DNA from: Liolophura sinensis
Taxonomy: Eukaryota > Mollusca > Polyplacophora > Chitonida > Chitonidae
Direction of reading: 5' to 3'
DNA: 64,000 bases
Assembly: GCF_032854445.1 (NCBI RefSeq)
Contig: NC_088304.1
Coordinates: 5,640,001-5,704,000, forward strand
Positions 33,101 through 44,029 of this stretch are shown here, piece after piece (positions within the stretch are counted from its first letter, which is position 1; each line of letters opens with the position of its first letter). The notes below the pieces were generated by a model. The model saw only the letters and a list, made by a program, of their open reading frames with translations, searched no databases and was not told the DNA's origin. Position numbers and translations under genes: made by a program.

Positions 33101-35133
33101 TATTTCATAATCAATTATGACAGAAAGTAAAAATCTGAATTCCATTCCGACAGATATCGAGGGAAATTAACTGATTGTATAATGATCAATAATGTAACAG
33201 CAGATGTTAGTTGATGATCTCAATGTTGTCTCATTGATGTCTGTTATACTATTTTATTTTCACAGATACGCCCTTGAAAATTTGAAGTTTGGGAAAATTG
33301 ATGTCACCAGATATCCTAAAATTGCAAATAAGTAAGACATTTACTCATTTTTGTATAAATTCATTCCAACTTCTAAAAGCTGACAAGCAGTATGCTTTAG
33401 TTTTTCTTGATAATACAATAAATGAAAAGACTTAGCCTAAACACTACCATATGATTAAAGAAGCTATTTTGAAGATTTTTTAGACAGGACTTGTTTTCAT
33501 ATGTAGTAGAGTGGACATATTCATGTGTAATAGAAAGGACTTATTTTCATCTGTGATAGACAGGACTTATTTTCATATATTACAGATGACACTTATTTTC
33601 ATATATAATATACAGGACTTGCTTTCTTACTGTATATTACAGACAGGGCTTATTTTCATAGATTACAGAATAGATTTATTTTCATATGGAATAAAGAGCG
33701 CACATTTTATATGTAGCTGACAAGAGTTCTTCCTGTATGTGGTAGAGAAGAGTTATTTTCATATGTTCCAGGCAGACATGATTTTCATGTCTAATATTAA
33801 ACAGAAGTTATTTTTACATGTAATAGAATGGTATTATTTTCATATCTGATAAACAAGAGTCATTTTCATGTTACAGACAAGAGTCATTTTCATATCTAAT
33901 AAACAGGAGTTATTTTCATATGTAATAGACTGGTGTTATTTTCATATCTAAAGGACAGGAGTTGTTTTCCTATCTAACAGATATGATGTGAATGCATCTG
34001 CGTGGTCTAAAGAGCTCCCAACAGTGATCCTGTTCAGAGATGGTCAGGAATGGATGAGGTACCCACTAAAGGACAGCAAAGGAAGGGTCGTCAGGTACAT
34101 CTTCAATGAGGTCAGTTACATATACACCTGTAATATCTTACGTGTTCTTTCACTTATTGGTTTTATGCATTACTCATGTCTATGTCTCTTGCTTCACAGC
34201 AGTCAGGTTTTTCATTCTCTTGGAGACTTATCTTTTCCTTAAATCATTAAGGAAAAGATTTCCTGGACACAAAAAAAGTGCTTGATCACAGAAACTGTCA
34301 AGCCCTTGACCAATGACATCAGGCTTTTGAATTCAGCTCTCTGTGGCGGACTGTAGCTTTAAGTCAGTTGGTTTGTCAGGTACTTGGTGAAGCAAAGGAA
34401 AGTGATTTACTGCAGGAACCCCATAAACCTGAAAACACCCTCTGATATAAGTGTAACATTCATAAACATGAGTCCAGTAAATAAATGACTGGTAAATCAT
34501 TGAGGCAGCATTGTTATGGAATCTTTGCTCTGTAGTAGCTGATTGTAATGTGAGTAAAATTAGCTTGGAAAGTAAGTGTGAAAGTAAAGAAATCAAATTG
34601 TTTTTGTATTTTATGCCAAAAGTATTTCTTTCTTTCTTTTTTGTGAAATTGTCATTAATATAAGAGTATGTTTATTTATAGCCAAAAGTGTCCTTCCTTT
34701 CTTCTTAGTGAGGCTATTAATGTTTACTTGTATTTATTTAATGCCAAAAGTGTCCTTTCTTTCTTCTTAGTGAAGTTATCATAAATATGAGCATGTCTTT
34801 ATTTAATGCCAAAAGTGTCCTTTCTTTCTTCTTAGTGAAGTTATCATAAATATAAGCATGTCTTTATTTAATGTCAAAAGTATCCTTTATTTCTTCTTAG
34901 TGAAGTTATCGTTAATGTTTACTTGTATGTATTTAATGCCAAAAGTGTCCTTTCTTTCTTATTAATACAGTTGTCATTGATATTTGTGTTCATTCATTCT
35001 GTTACAGGATAATGTTATACGTGATTTAGCCTTGAATGAAATCTACAATCAGTGCAAAGCTCATCTGTCCAAGAGGAAGAAGAGGAACAAGGAAGAGTTA
35101 ACGGAGAACACAGACGACAAGAAAGAGAAATAA
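24176..35133 (+). CDS. TMX2: TMX2, thioredoxin-related transmembrane protein 2
   Basis: Assembled from eight exons whose phases all agree: 24176-24316, 27558-27618, 28391-28504, 28950-29026, 31974-32080, 33266-33331, 33981-34110, 35008-35133. The sum is 822 nt, 273 residues. All introns are GT-AG. TMX2 is an ER (and mitochondria-contact) membrane protein with a thioredoxin-like domain. Hydrophobic segments lie at about residues 18-31 and across exons 2-4. The family block [12 protein letters not shown] is at 133-144, followed by an atypical active site, WSPAC (S151-C154), with one cysteine; this single-cysteine arrangement is usual for TMX2. [12 protein letters not shown] and the ENVIR-like [13 protein letters not shown] also match. 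The C-terminus is rich in K and E and ends KKEK, a KKxx ER-retrieval signal. It is slightly shorter than the roughly 296-residue human protein. Introns are long and repeat-laden. Confidence 0.95.
26450..26470. other. 21-bp perfect hairpin in TMX2 intron 1
   Basis: AAAGACTGCC-C-GGCAGTCTTT: 10-bp arms around one base. It is too short to be called a miRNA precursor and its function is unknown. Confidence 0.8.
27248..27300 (+). repeat. Poly-G tract
   Basis: An uninterrupted run of more than 20 G is followed by further G8 blocks, in TMX2 intron 1. It could form G-quadruplexes on the transcribed RNA. Its length is also prone to sequencing error. Confidence 0.9.
27355..27526 (+). repeat. SINE-1, headless copy
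   Basis: GCTGGCTTCCTCTCCGGCC block, core (GCAACCTGCGGATGGTCG), GGAAATATTCTTGAGTACGG and AAATAAATAAATAA tail. It ends 31 bp before TMX2 exon 2. Confidence 0.9.
29131..29466 (+). repeat. SINE-1, full copy with tRNA-like head and internal duplication
   Basis: The head CTCAGCTGGTTAGCGCACTA (A-box-like) and CACTGTGAGTTCAAGTCC (B-box-like) is intact. The GGCCGTACGTGGGAAGG...GGCAGCAG block recurs 93 bp later as GGCCGTGCTTGGGAAGG, separated by unrelated sequence, so this copy has an internal insertion or duplication. It lies in TMX2 intron 4. Confidence 0.85.
29570..30165 (+). mobile_element. MITE copy 4, split by a SINE-2
   Basis: The left part (29570-29729) and right part (30096-30165) join into the same structure as 16996-17212, ending GGTTGAGGAATTCAGA with TA on each side. 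The gap is the SINE-2 at 29730-30095, so the MITE was here first. Confidence 0.85.
29730..30095 (+). repeat. SINE-2, full copy with 13-bp target duplication
   Basis: Flanked by perfect CAAATTAAAAGTG (29717-29729 and 30096-30108). The tRNA-like head is CGGATAGCACAGTTGGTAGA (A box) plus GGATCAATCC (B box). The body has the GTTGTAACTTCC, CGACTGGTTGACCC and CGTCGTCATATGACTG blocks, and the tail is ACTC repeats. This is a young-looking reference copy for the family. Tail-end blocks such as GAGTACGACGTTAAAC resemble the V-SINE-like families of molluscs, though I cannot name it. Confidence 0.9.
30509..31630. repeat. 98-bp minisatellite, about 11 units
   Basis: GCGGGCAGGTGACAG recurs at 30605, 30703, 30801, 30899, 30997, 31095, 31193, 31291, 31389, 31487 and 31585, exactly 98 bp apart every time. 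Each unit includes TGTATGCCCGGGTATGATAA, a near-palindrome on CCCGGG. Variation is limited to point changes. It is located in TMX2 intron 4, 343 bp before exon 5. Confidence 0.97.
33485..33980. repeat. About 27-bp tandem array before TMX2 exon 7
   Basis: About 18 imperfect units of TTATTTTCATATGTAATAGA plus CAGGAC. The last unit, TTGTTTTCCTATCTAACAG, is the acceptor of TMX2 exon 7 (exon from 33981), so the splice site is itself a repeat unit. Confidence 0.9.
34610..34985. repeat. About 64-bp tandem array before TMX2 exon 8
   Basis: About six units carry AAAAGTGTCCTTTCTTTCTT followed by CTTAGTG and a TTTATTTAATGCC block. Most units have a pyrimidine tract plus TTAG resembling a 3' splice site. 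The true exon 8 acceptor (GTTACAG, 35001-35007) lies just downstream. Confidence 0.9.
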
Positions 35134-35260
35134 ACAATCAGACTTTAGCTAATCAGTGTATAAATACAGGCAGGCATTTTTTATGCTATGATTCCACAGC
35201 AGGAACATTTCACTCTCCTTCACAACTCAGAGCAGTGTTACAGGGTGTTTGTGAGACAAC

Positions 35261-35400
35261 ACCAGGGCCCAGTTTCAGAAATGTGTATGATAATCACACA
35301 TATAGGACAGTGATACGGTAATGGTGATGTACAAAATACCGTACGACAAATGTACGGTATTAAAAAGGTTGCATGCAGCTTTGTGCAACTGGGCCCTGGT
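35261..35400. mobile_element. 140-bp palindromic MITE in the TMX2 3' UTR
   Basis: The ends ACCAGGGCCCAGTT and AACTGGGCCCTGGT are perfect 14-bp inverted repeats. An inner pair (GTACAAAATACCGTAC / GTACGGTATT) adds a second hairpin. No clear target duplication was seen. It lies between the stop codon (35133) and the polyadenylation signal (35737), so it is probably transcribed. Confidence 0.75.
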
Positions 35401-35736
35401 CTGCTGTGTTGTTCACCAAATCGTGCTTCCTGATGGTCAAATGATAATGTGAAGACTTGGCCATTCATTTGTCAATTTCCTGATTTTCTAGATGATAACA
35501 TCTATGGCCAACAAAATGCCTGTCCCATTCAGACGTGTTGGCTTGCCTGCCCAGGTTATCTGGCAAGATGTGAGTGTTAACCTGGAGATTTCTTGTAGGC
35601 TGGTATGGTGTGTTGATTGACATGGTTAGTTTGCCCTTACAGTTCTGCGTCAGATAGAGCAGACCCTCTCTCATCGGTTCAAGGCACTGTATCCACTGAA
35701 CGGGCTAGCATATTGCAGGGTGCCTAATTGTTGTTA

Positions 35737-35742
35737 AATAAA
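35737..35742 (+). promoter_or_regulatory. Probable TMX2 polyadenylation signal
   Basis: AATAAA about 600 bp after the TMX2 stop. A second AATAAA lies near 35854. Confidence 0.5.
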
Positions 35743-35859
35743 CAGGCCATCCAGTAGCAGTCGTCATTTATCATCACACACACACCACTGAAAACTTGAA
35801 TTAAAAATACTTTCATTTAGTTGTTTAAATTTTTAAAAACATAATTAAATACAATAAAA

Positions 35860-37281
35860 CGTTGGAATTCTGAGTTAGGCTTTATCAACCAAATTTATTG
35901 TGTTTGGCATCCTGGTCATGTCACAGGGATTTTTACCTTTACACTAGGCTGTTTGCATATTTGCATGTTTTGGATTTAAGGAAATAAGAATTTTGATCAT
36001 ATAGCTGGAAACATTTTATCCAAGAATTGAGGATGCACATGTAGGAATACTCTAAAAAAAAATTATCAAGAGTGTTATGTTAAGTTCATTTTGGAGATGG
36101 TGGAGTGGGGGGGAGGGATAAAATTATTGTAATGAAAGACTGGAGTTTGAAGCTACACCATGCCAAGAGTTATAATTGCATCATGTATGCTTGAATTCAA
36201 GAAATGATTCAATAATGAAATCCCAGTGAAGTTCCAAGATTATGTCTCTTTCAAGTCTGGTGACTTGTGTTGGCTGTGCAAACTTACTGCAGTGATTTCA
36301 ACAAAGTTTTCTGTGGCGGGAAAGACTTTCTCAAAACTCATAACTGCTTTTGTAAATGGAGTTGCCTGAACTAGAATGCCACGAGGAATCATTACCAGTT
36401 AGCGTATAAAGAATTAGTTTAGATGGATTTGATAAAGTCGACTCCCATTTGTACTTGGTACAGTTATACCAGTTTACCTACGTGTATGTCTTAACACGGT
36501 GTTGTTGTTGTTTAAAACAACGGTGGCAAAAATAGTTTACATTTTATACATGTTTTATGCGTGTAAGAATTTTCACTGGAATTAGCTGGTCATTTTTCAT
36601 TAACTGTCATTTTTACTGTCCTTCATACACATTTACATTTGTAAAAATTGTCAGCAGTATGTATATAAAAGTTTTACCGCGTTTACAAAGTGTTGTGTAC
36701 TGTTTTTGTCTTTTCTCACCTACATACTTATTTTATCCATGATCTTCATTATCGTTGACAAATACTACCATCAGCCATCAGTCTTGTGATTTCTCAAAGT
36801 TTGCATGTAATATGGATTTGATTTGATTGGTTTTGAATTTTTAGTGTTTTACCGTACCCAATAATCGAAGCTGTTGATTAGTCACATCTGGCATTGTTTT
36901 AATGATGCTCTATATTACATGTGACGACAACACAGCGTTTTACCTAATTTTACTTAACCTATGGTGCTGATAGGGTGTGTAATTTCTGTTGTTAAAGCCT
37001 TTACGCGGATAGTTATAAAGAACCTGAGGTTAATTGACAAGGGGTTGTATTTCATAGGTTACGTGTCTTTAGTTCATGTTTCAATATGATAGCTCTCGCA
37101 GATGGGTAGCTTTATGTGGTTTATGATCGCTTTAATAAACGTACCTAATGTTCAGTGTGCTAACTCCTATATTTCTAACAGTCATACAGTAACTGCTCTT
37201 TTTGAAGGTGTAATCAACTCAGGAACAAAGTATATACCTTTAGGAATACTTCCTTAACTAATTCAAGTTTTGTTGATGAAA
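35860..37281. other. Intergenic stretch
   Basis: No exon is seen. A 3' scrap of SINE-1 (minus) may lie at about 36818-36865. Confidence 0.45.
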
Positions 37282-37289
37282 GATGACAT

Positions 37290-37425
37290 TTTCGCCCGCT
37301 CTGGGTTGGGAGAAGGTTGAGATACAGCATGAGCTGGACTCGAACTCAGCGATGGCTTTGGCGAGAGGCTATTGGGTCATTATAGTGCGCTAGCACGCTA
37401 ACAACTAGAGCACAGAATCCCTGTT
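37290..37425 (-). repeat. SINE-1 head fragment, reverse
   Basis: The CAGCATGAGCTGGACTCGAA block, GAGAGGCTATTGGGTCATTA and the tRNA-like head in reverse (GCGCTAGCACGCTAACAACT). Core and tail are absent. Confidence 0.8.
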
Positions 37426-37872
37426 GTTTGAGAAGATAGCATGTAATCATGCTATCCTATGTTTCTGAAGAAAGTAAATTTGATGAACTAGACTTTCTTT
37501 TCCAAATAGCAAAAGGCTATTTTACAAAATACATGGGTACTGTGAATTTGGTTCTTTTTGGGTTCTTTTTTCCCAAATGTTACCACAGTACCTCAAATTT
37601 TTAAGAGACTCTTTTGGAAAATACGGCCTGCAAGCATGAAAAATATGATCATTAATTACAAAACTCGAGAACACGACTAGCACGAAAAACCGACCATGCT
37701 TATGTAATCTCCACAAAGAATTTAGTAACATAAATTCGTCAGACATGAAGTGGATTATAGTAAATATTTAAGACAGAATCATGCAGACTCAATTTATAGC
37801 TTTCTCCATGCACCAACGTTGCCCAGTTTGGCTCTTTAAGATCAATGCAAGCCTGCATACTTGCTCATACTT

Positions 37873-38415
37873 TTTATTTATTTGATTGGTGTTTTGCGCC
37901 GCACTCAAGAATATTTCACTTATACAAAGGCGGTCAGCATTGTATAATAACAGAGCTCAGGGAAACCCACGACCATCTGCATGTTGCAGGCAGAACTTTC
38001 CACGACCATCTACTGGTTGCTGGAAGATTTACCCCACGACCATCTAAAAGGTTCTGGACCATCTTCCCACGACCATTCACATGTTCCTGCAAGCTCCCCC
38101 CCCCCCACGACCATCCACAAGTTGTTGCAAATCTTCCCACGGCCATCCACAACTTGCCGGTAATCTTCACTCGACTATCCACATGTTGCCAACACATCCT
38201 CCCACGACTATCCACATGTTGCCAACACATCCTCCCACGACCATCCACAAGTTGCTGGGAGATCTTCCCACAACCATCCACAGACTGTTACAGGATGTTC
38301 CCACGACCATCCACATTTTGCGGACAGATCTTCACATTTACAGAGAGGAAATCAGCTAAAAGTGGGCTTAAACTCACAACGATCGCATTGGGGAGAGGCT
38401 ACTGGGTCATTGTGC
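37873..38415 (-). repeat. SINE-1 with amplified core (about 11 x 33 bp)
   Basis: The normal tail side (37876-37965) and normal head side (38345-38415) bracket 37967-38335. There the core segment CCCACGACCATCCACAAGTT, plus about 13 bp, is repeated about eleven times with divergence. In other copies this segment occurs once. Because 33 is divisible by three, long false frames run through on both strands. Confidence 0.9.
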
Positions 38416-38876
38416 TATGCCCAATGTTTCATACCCGAAAGGCTGTAGTTAATACTCATGTATTCAAGTATATACGTATACTAAATTTCACAAAGTACCC
38501 AATCAAGCGCTCTGTTTTGTCACTGTTGATTTCTATCCTTTTATGAAATATTAGTGGAGCAGATAATTGAGTTCCATCACCCGTAACTCTTGCGGTATTG
38601 TGTTTTGTCAAGTGTTAATGGTGAGCCAGCACAATAGCGGTACTTTTAGTAATAACCCGCGAACCCGGCACGAAAACTGATAAGCCGAGAATACATGCAC
38701 CGAAATTGATTTGGAATCCTGTGGATTTTGTGTTTGGTCGAATCCATACAAATAAAATTTGTCGTGACTGGTGTGTTCTTTGCAAGAAGATCTACCCGAA
38801 AGACTGTTGTGCTGAAACTAATTGTTATTTGTAATTACATTTGTTAGAATTCCGACAAAAACACGATTATACAACG

Positions 38877-41800
38877 ATGTCGATGTCCCTGAACGCCGCG
38901 GGAGTCCTATTTGGAATATTCGCCCGTACAGCAGAGGGCTTAAGTGGAGCCTACATGTTTTTATTTCGTTACCACCTTCAACCAGAGAGGCCTAAGTTGA
39001 GAGAGTTTTGCTACTGGTATCTAGGTAAATATAACTGTTACATTAGTCTCAGCTGATATGTAGACTACGCAAGATAGCTGGGCGTAGAAGGTATACAGGT
39101 AAATCGGGAATTTCTCCTGTTCATTGTTACACGGTTATACCAAGTGAATTTTAGAACATGGACATCTAAAAAAGCAAAGTGGAGGATATCTTGTATATTG
39201 CTTTACCTCATACGCTGGGGGAAAAATGTCGGCCATGACGGATTTGTCGCAAAAACGGGGATTCTGAGCTCACGCGTAAACCAACTAGGATCTGGTATTG
39301 GTTGCTTCATGACAGCGCAGTTGCCAGTTGACGGCGCAGAACCAAACACACCGTTTATTATTGAGAAACGGAAATGTAATGTGAATCTACAACGGAACAC
39401 ATGATGATCGGAATTATATAACAATGAATATAGAGTTCACGTGGCTTGTGGAATCACAAGATGGCTACACAGCTTCATGGCTGCTTGTCCTGAAATGTGA
39501 GTCATGGGGCAGTAGTTTTTGGTTTTGGTCCATCAGATTTTCAAGGTTTTCAATTGAATGCGCCAATCTGAACACATTTAATCACTGACGAGTACGTTAG
39601 TGTAGCCTGAGGCTTAAGCCACAGAAAACGTCACAAGTATGCCAGTTGTATATCTACAACATCTATACTTTGGTGAAAACTCTAACAGTGCACACGGGAA
39701 AACCCTTTGAGTGCATTGCTGTTGGACAAACAAGAAAAGAATTTGTACTTGCCTGATATGATACTTTGAGATGGAATGAATATAACTGGTTGAATGTATA
39801 CCGTTGTGTGTGAACGGGTGGAGGACAAACAAATTGGTTTGGAAACTTCTATTTCATCTGCAACTGTAAGGGTGCCGTAAGGAACTTGAACTCCCGCACA
39901 GATGTGGATATGAAATATTCATGGTATGGATATATTCGATGGTTTTGTGCTAAATATAGGCACTCCTAGTTGAATTACAGTATATAAAGGCATCTTTTGT
40001 TGTCAGAGATTTTCTGAGCATTTAGCGAAATTGTTGTTTCTCTTCCGGTCGATTTTCGTCCCTTTAGCAGCTTCTATCCTGTATAGATAGGTCATTATGG
40101 CACAGTGTTGTACCTTTGTTCGTATATAGCGGAGGATTTGTACCTTTGGCTGTGGGTTTGCACTCTAGGAGTGCCTTCTAGTTTATATACTTGAATAATG
40201 TTTAAGGCGAGATTCAAGATTTTTCTCTTAAACCGTTTTATGCCTGGCGAAAAATGTGGGCTTTAGCTTTAAAACTCAAAAGGTTCCTTGGGTATTCCCC
40301 ACTGGGTTATATATTTATTAAAATTTTACGCCATATATAGGCTCAACGTTTTTGAACTTATACAACAACGATCTTGATTTATGCCTGGATACAAATGCAT
40401 TTTTTTTCTTATATATTAGCCTAGGCGAAATCTAGGCGAAGTAGCTCGCCAAGTAGCTAATAAATAAGCTGTCTAGGAAAGAGCTTTACCATAAGAATTT
40501 TACTGAGTGTAAAGAGAAAATATAGGCACCTATAATAGTTACATACCGGTACATATTTATATATCAGTGGAGAAATATTTGCGAATATGGTAAACATCTG
40601 TATAGTTAGCTTTTCTGCCCACTAATGTATTTTACCTGGATATACAATAAATTTTGGAGCATTTATTGACAACATAAAAGAGAACAAAATATTTTACCGC
40701 CAACAGAAGTTCAAAGCACCTTGGTGTGATATCCATAAACCTTTACGCAGGCATCTACCCAGTAGGGTCACCGACCCTACAGACAATGTGCTTGAAAGTG
40801 TTATTTGATAGGGTTGTTATAAAGGGAACCGTTCTAACACCAAACGGAGATATCCCCTTCCTCTGGGACAAAATACGCCAGACATTAATCCCTAACAAAC
40901 GGCCGACCATATCCAATTTTACGGCTGATAAGTGAGTGTGTAGGATAAGAGATTTGCTGATATATCTTGTCACTGTCAAGAGCTAGAAACCATTGTTATG
41001 AGGGGTACGACCGATGTGGGCTGAAAGTCCTAATGCAGAGAAGAACTGTGTATATATATCTATTATCTTACACTACCTATGTAGAAGAACAGAGACCACC
41101 CAATAGACAGGTAGGACTGTGCAGAAGCTAGTGAAGTGTTGTTCTAATGGGTAGGCTACATCAATCAGTGAAAACTTCGCCTACTGCACCGATATCTGAT
41201 CAGCCTCATCTAGATATTAAAGTGATGTTCTACCAAGAAAACTGAAGTTGGTTCCAGTCGGCGAGCGATGTAATATTTGCGGTAATTTTTAGTACTATGA
41301 TAGCTAGTACTATAATATGTCAGACAGATACATTGAATAATGTAACACTTTCGATATGTATAATTAGCAATGTGACGGTGTAGAAAGGCATATAGTAAAC
41401 AATGTGACGATGTAGATGGTATATATTGAACAATGTGACGGTGTAGAAAGGTATATAGTAGACAATGTGACGGTGTAGACAGGTAAATAATAAACAATGT
41501 GGCAATGTAGAGGTTATATACTGAACAATTTGACGGTGTAGAAAGGTATATACCAAACTGTGTGGCAATGTAGAGGGTACATACTAAACAATGTGGCAAT
41601 CTAGAGGGTATATACTGAACAATGAGACGGCGTAGAAAGATATATAATAAACAGTGTGTCAATGCAGAGGTTATGTACTGAACAATGTGACGATGTAGAA
41701 TGGTATATAGTGAAGGATGTGGCAATGTAGAGGGTATGTATTGAACAATGTGACGGTGTAGAAGGTATATATTGAACAATGTGACGGTGTACAAAGGTAT

Positions 41801-42597
41801 ATAGTAAACAATGTGGCAATGTAGATGGTATATAATGAACAAAGTGACGGTGTAGAGAGGTATATAGTAAACAATGTGGCAATGTATTTTAGTCATATAT
41901 AGTGAACAATTTATTATTTTAACCTATGTAGTGAATATTTTAGTCCTTTAGGAATTTAGCCCGTTGTAATGTTACATTTAAAGCCAATGTATAGTTGAAC
42001 ATATACATTGTTAATATAGTGAAAAATGCAACATTTTAGACCGATATAGTGAACGATATGATATTTTAGACGGACGGACATATTCACCAATTTCTGAAAT
42101 TTACGTGCCTCAACGTTTAATCGTGGAATTCAAAAACCCGGTAGGTCCATTCCAAAAGGCACTTTGTGGAACGAAGTAGGCCTTTTAGAATTCAACGATT
42201 AAACGCTGAGGCAGGTAAATATCAGAAATTGCTGAAAACAGACCTCAACGTTTAATTTAATTGAACTGATCTCGTCTGATGGTCACTGTAAATCATTAAT
42301 TTAGAAAAGTATGATTTAATTCGTTGAAAACGATGGATTAATACTTTGGTTATCTTACAGTTACCTCTGTACTATTACTAGCATTATATACCACTATATA
42401 CGTCTGATTGCCCTATTTTATGGGGCTGCCTCATTGTAAATCAGTTAGGTTACCGGTATATGAATGGTTTGATATTTACTTTCAGAGACATTTGTGAGCT
42501 AACTTACGGGCCGATGATCGCAGCAGGAGTTGTGGACAGAAATTTTACGACAGACTGCAATGAAGATACAAGTATAAAGATACACGGAGACCTTTAA
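38877..42597 (+). CDS. Unrecognised small protein, three exons, 146 residues
   Basis: I assembled this from splice sites: 38877-39024 (ATG, donor GTAAAT), 40751-40931 (acceptor TTTACGCAG, donor GTGAGT) and 42486-42597 (acceptor TACTTTCAG, ending TAA). Phases agree at both joins (1, then 2) and the total is 441 nt. The protein starts MSMSLNAAGVLFGIFARTAE with a hydrophobic N-terminal region (about residues 4-31). The middle is KVLFDRVVIKGTVLTPNGDI followed by PFLWDKIRQTL, and the C-terminal part reads ELTYGPMIAAGVVDRNF. I do not recognise the family and give no function. The N-terminal hydrophobic stretch could be a signal anchor or an amphipathic helix. The three-way phase agreement and the codon-like composition are the evidence that it is real. 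Confidence 0.6.
41335..41900. repeat. About 39-bp tandem array in intron 2 of the small gene
   Basis: About 14 units of AACAATGTGACGGTGTAGAA followed by AGGTATATAGT. The unit length is divisible by three and free of stops on the minus strand, which creates a false 228-codon frame. Confidence 0.92.
42087..42232. repeat. Long foldback, about 43-bp arms
   Basis: AATTTCTGAAATTTACGTGC...GTGGAATTC (from 42088) pairs with GAATTCAACGATTAAACGCT...CAGAAATT (ending about 42230), with about four mismatches over 43 bp and a loop of roughly 50 bp. It lies in intron 2 of the small gene. It could be a foldback MITE or a structured RNA. Confidence 0.85.
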
Positions 42598-42996
42598 TCT
42601 GACAAATGATCGAAAATTACCACGTGCTAAAGGTAACTAAAGTGTGTCAGTATAGGCGTCTTTATGAAGAAAACTTATCGTTACTCACACGCGTATTAGT
42701 AGCCCTACATAGCCGTCAGTGATCTTCAAGAAAAAATGATTTCAGACAAGAGTTGATGAAAGATTGCCTCGGTTGCCTGCTCTTTCTCAAATTTTTCCTT
42801 TGTAAATTTTTGTAGCAAATGTATCTCGGATCTGCTCTTCGAACTAACTGCTTCAGGTTTCACGTCACGTGAGAAGTTGTTTCGTGTAGTCCATGGTGCA
42901 TGATTAAGCTGGATACAATTACCGTGGACAAAAGGAAAGATATTGTAGTTTGATATTCCATCCACCTTTCGTGAAGCAAGAAATAAAAACTCAAAC

Positions 42997-43935
42997 ATGT
43001 CTCACTCCGTCAGATTTGTCATGGATGACGATGATACAGTATTTAAAGGAAGAGTGCTTAAGTCTGCAACCGGACGTCAACGCCAAACAACTATGGTGAC
43101 CAAAACGCCATTGCAATCTGAGACGTCATCGGTTCCAAGGTGGTCCAGCACAGCCATGGATTACACCAGAAAGCGACGCTTGTTACAGAAGCGATCTGCA
43201 AAATCTAGGCCTAATTCCCCACAAAACTCCGGTTACACCAGCCTCAGAAGAACTTTTCAATATGGCGTAGTAAGACACAGGGAATATTACCGTGAATACG
43301 AAGTCAAATTCAACGGTTCCCCTTTAATGCTTTTACCAAATGCTAGAGTTCGGGCCCAGGTTAACCTGGATATGTTCGGGAGCAGTCTGAGAGAAGGCAG
43401 TGTTATTCCAGTAGACCCAAATACAACCCTTCAGCTAAGCACCGTGGCTGGCGTCTTCAACCCTACCCACGGGGCTTATGGTGTTAGAAATCCTCGGTGG
43501 GACAGGCCAATGTCCAGCTCCGGGGTCGTAGAAATAGAGAATGGCCAATTGAGATACCAACGAATTCTTACCAGCAGGCCGTCTTCGGTCGGCGATGATT
43601 CTTTGCCGTCATCACAGTCGCCAGAGGTGGAATCGAACTCTGAACGCGCGCTTTCAGACCATTTGGTAGCACCGGAATACCCGGAAGACTTAGACTCATT
43701 ATTTCCTGTGACCACTCCTAGTGCCAAAGATCGTCTTCCTGCATATCTAGACAATTACGCCAAAGAAGCAGAAGTGAAGTTGTTCGGGAGGAGACGAAAT
43801 ACCATAGCTAACATCCCATCGAGCAGTCTACCCAACCCAGGGCAGGAGAAAAGAATCAGTATCGATTTGCCGCCTGTCAATCACCTCAATGGCATCGCCA
43901 ATTATCTTGATTGGATATTTACTACATTTGGAGAC
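42997..43935 (+). CDS. First coding exon of an unrecognised gene
   Basis: An ATG at 42997 opens 313 codons that end at a consensus donor (GAC|GTAAGT, 43936) in phase 0. The start is MSHSVRFVMDDDDTVFKGRV. A basic, Ser/Arg-rich stretch follows (residues 50-85, with KRRLLQKRSAKSRPNSP), then a tyrosine-rich patch (RTFQYGVVRHREYYREYEVK, about 88-107) and an acidic Ser-rich C-terminal half. No domain is recognised. The next exon is not certain. The phase-0 end would join in frame to the exon at 56008, so it may be an alternative first exon of the downstream gene, but it could equally be an independent gene. Confidence 0.65.
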
Positions 43936-44029
43936 GTAAGTATACTTCTAAGTTGTCTCATCTGCTCCATTCATATTGTAAGTACCTGAGGATTTATCTG
44001 CCTTTGGAATCCATGCCCCGTTTTCGACG

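Noticed and set aside
37845-38546. 233-codon plus-strand ORF and its antisense partner
   Set aside because: They translate a SINE with an amplified 33-bp core.
41210-41896. 228-codon minus-strand ORF
   Set aside because: It lies entirely within a 39-bp tandem array whose unit length is divisible by three; the protein is only the translated repeat.
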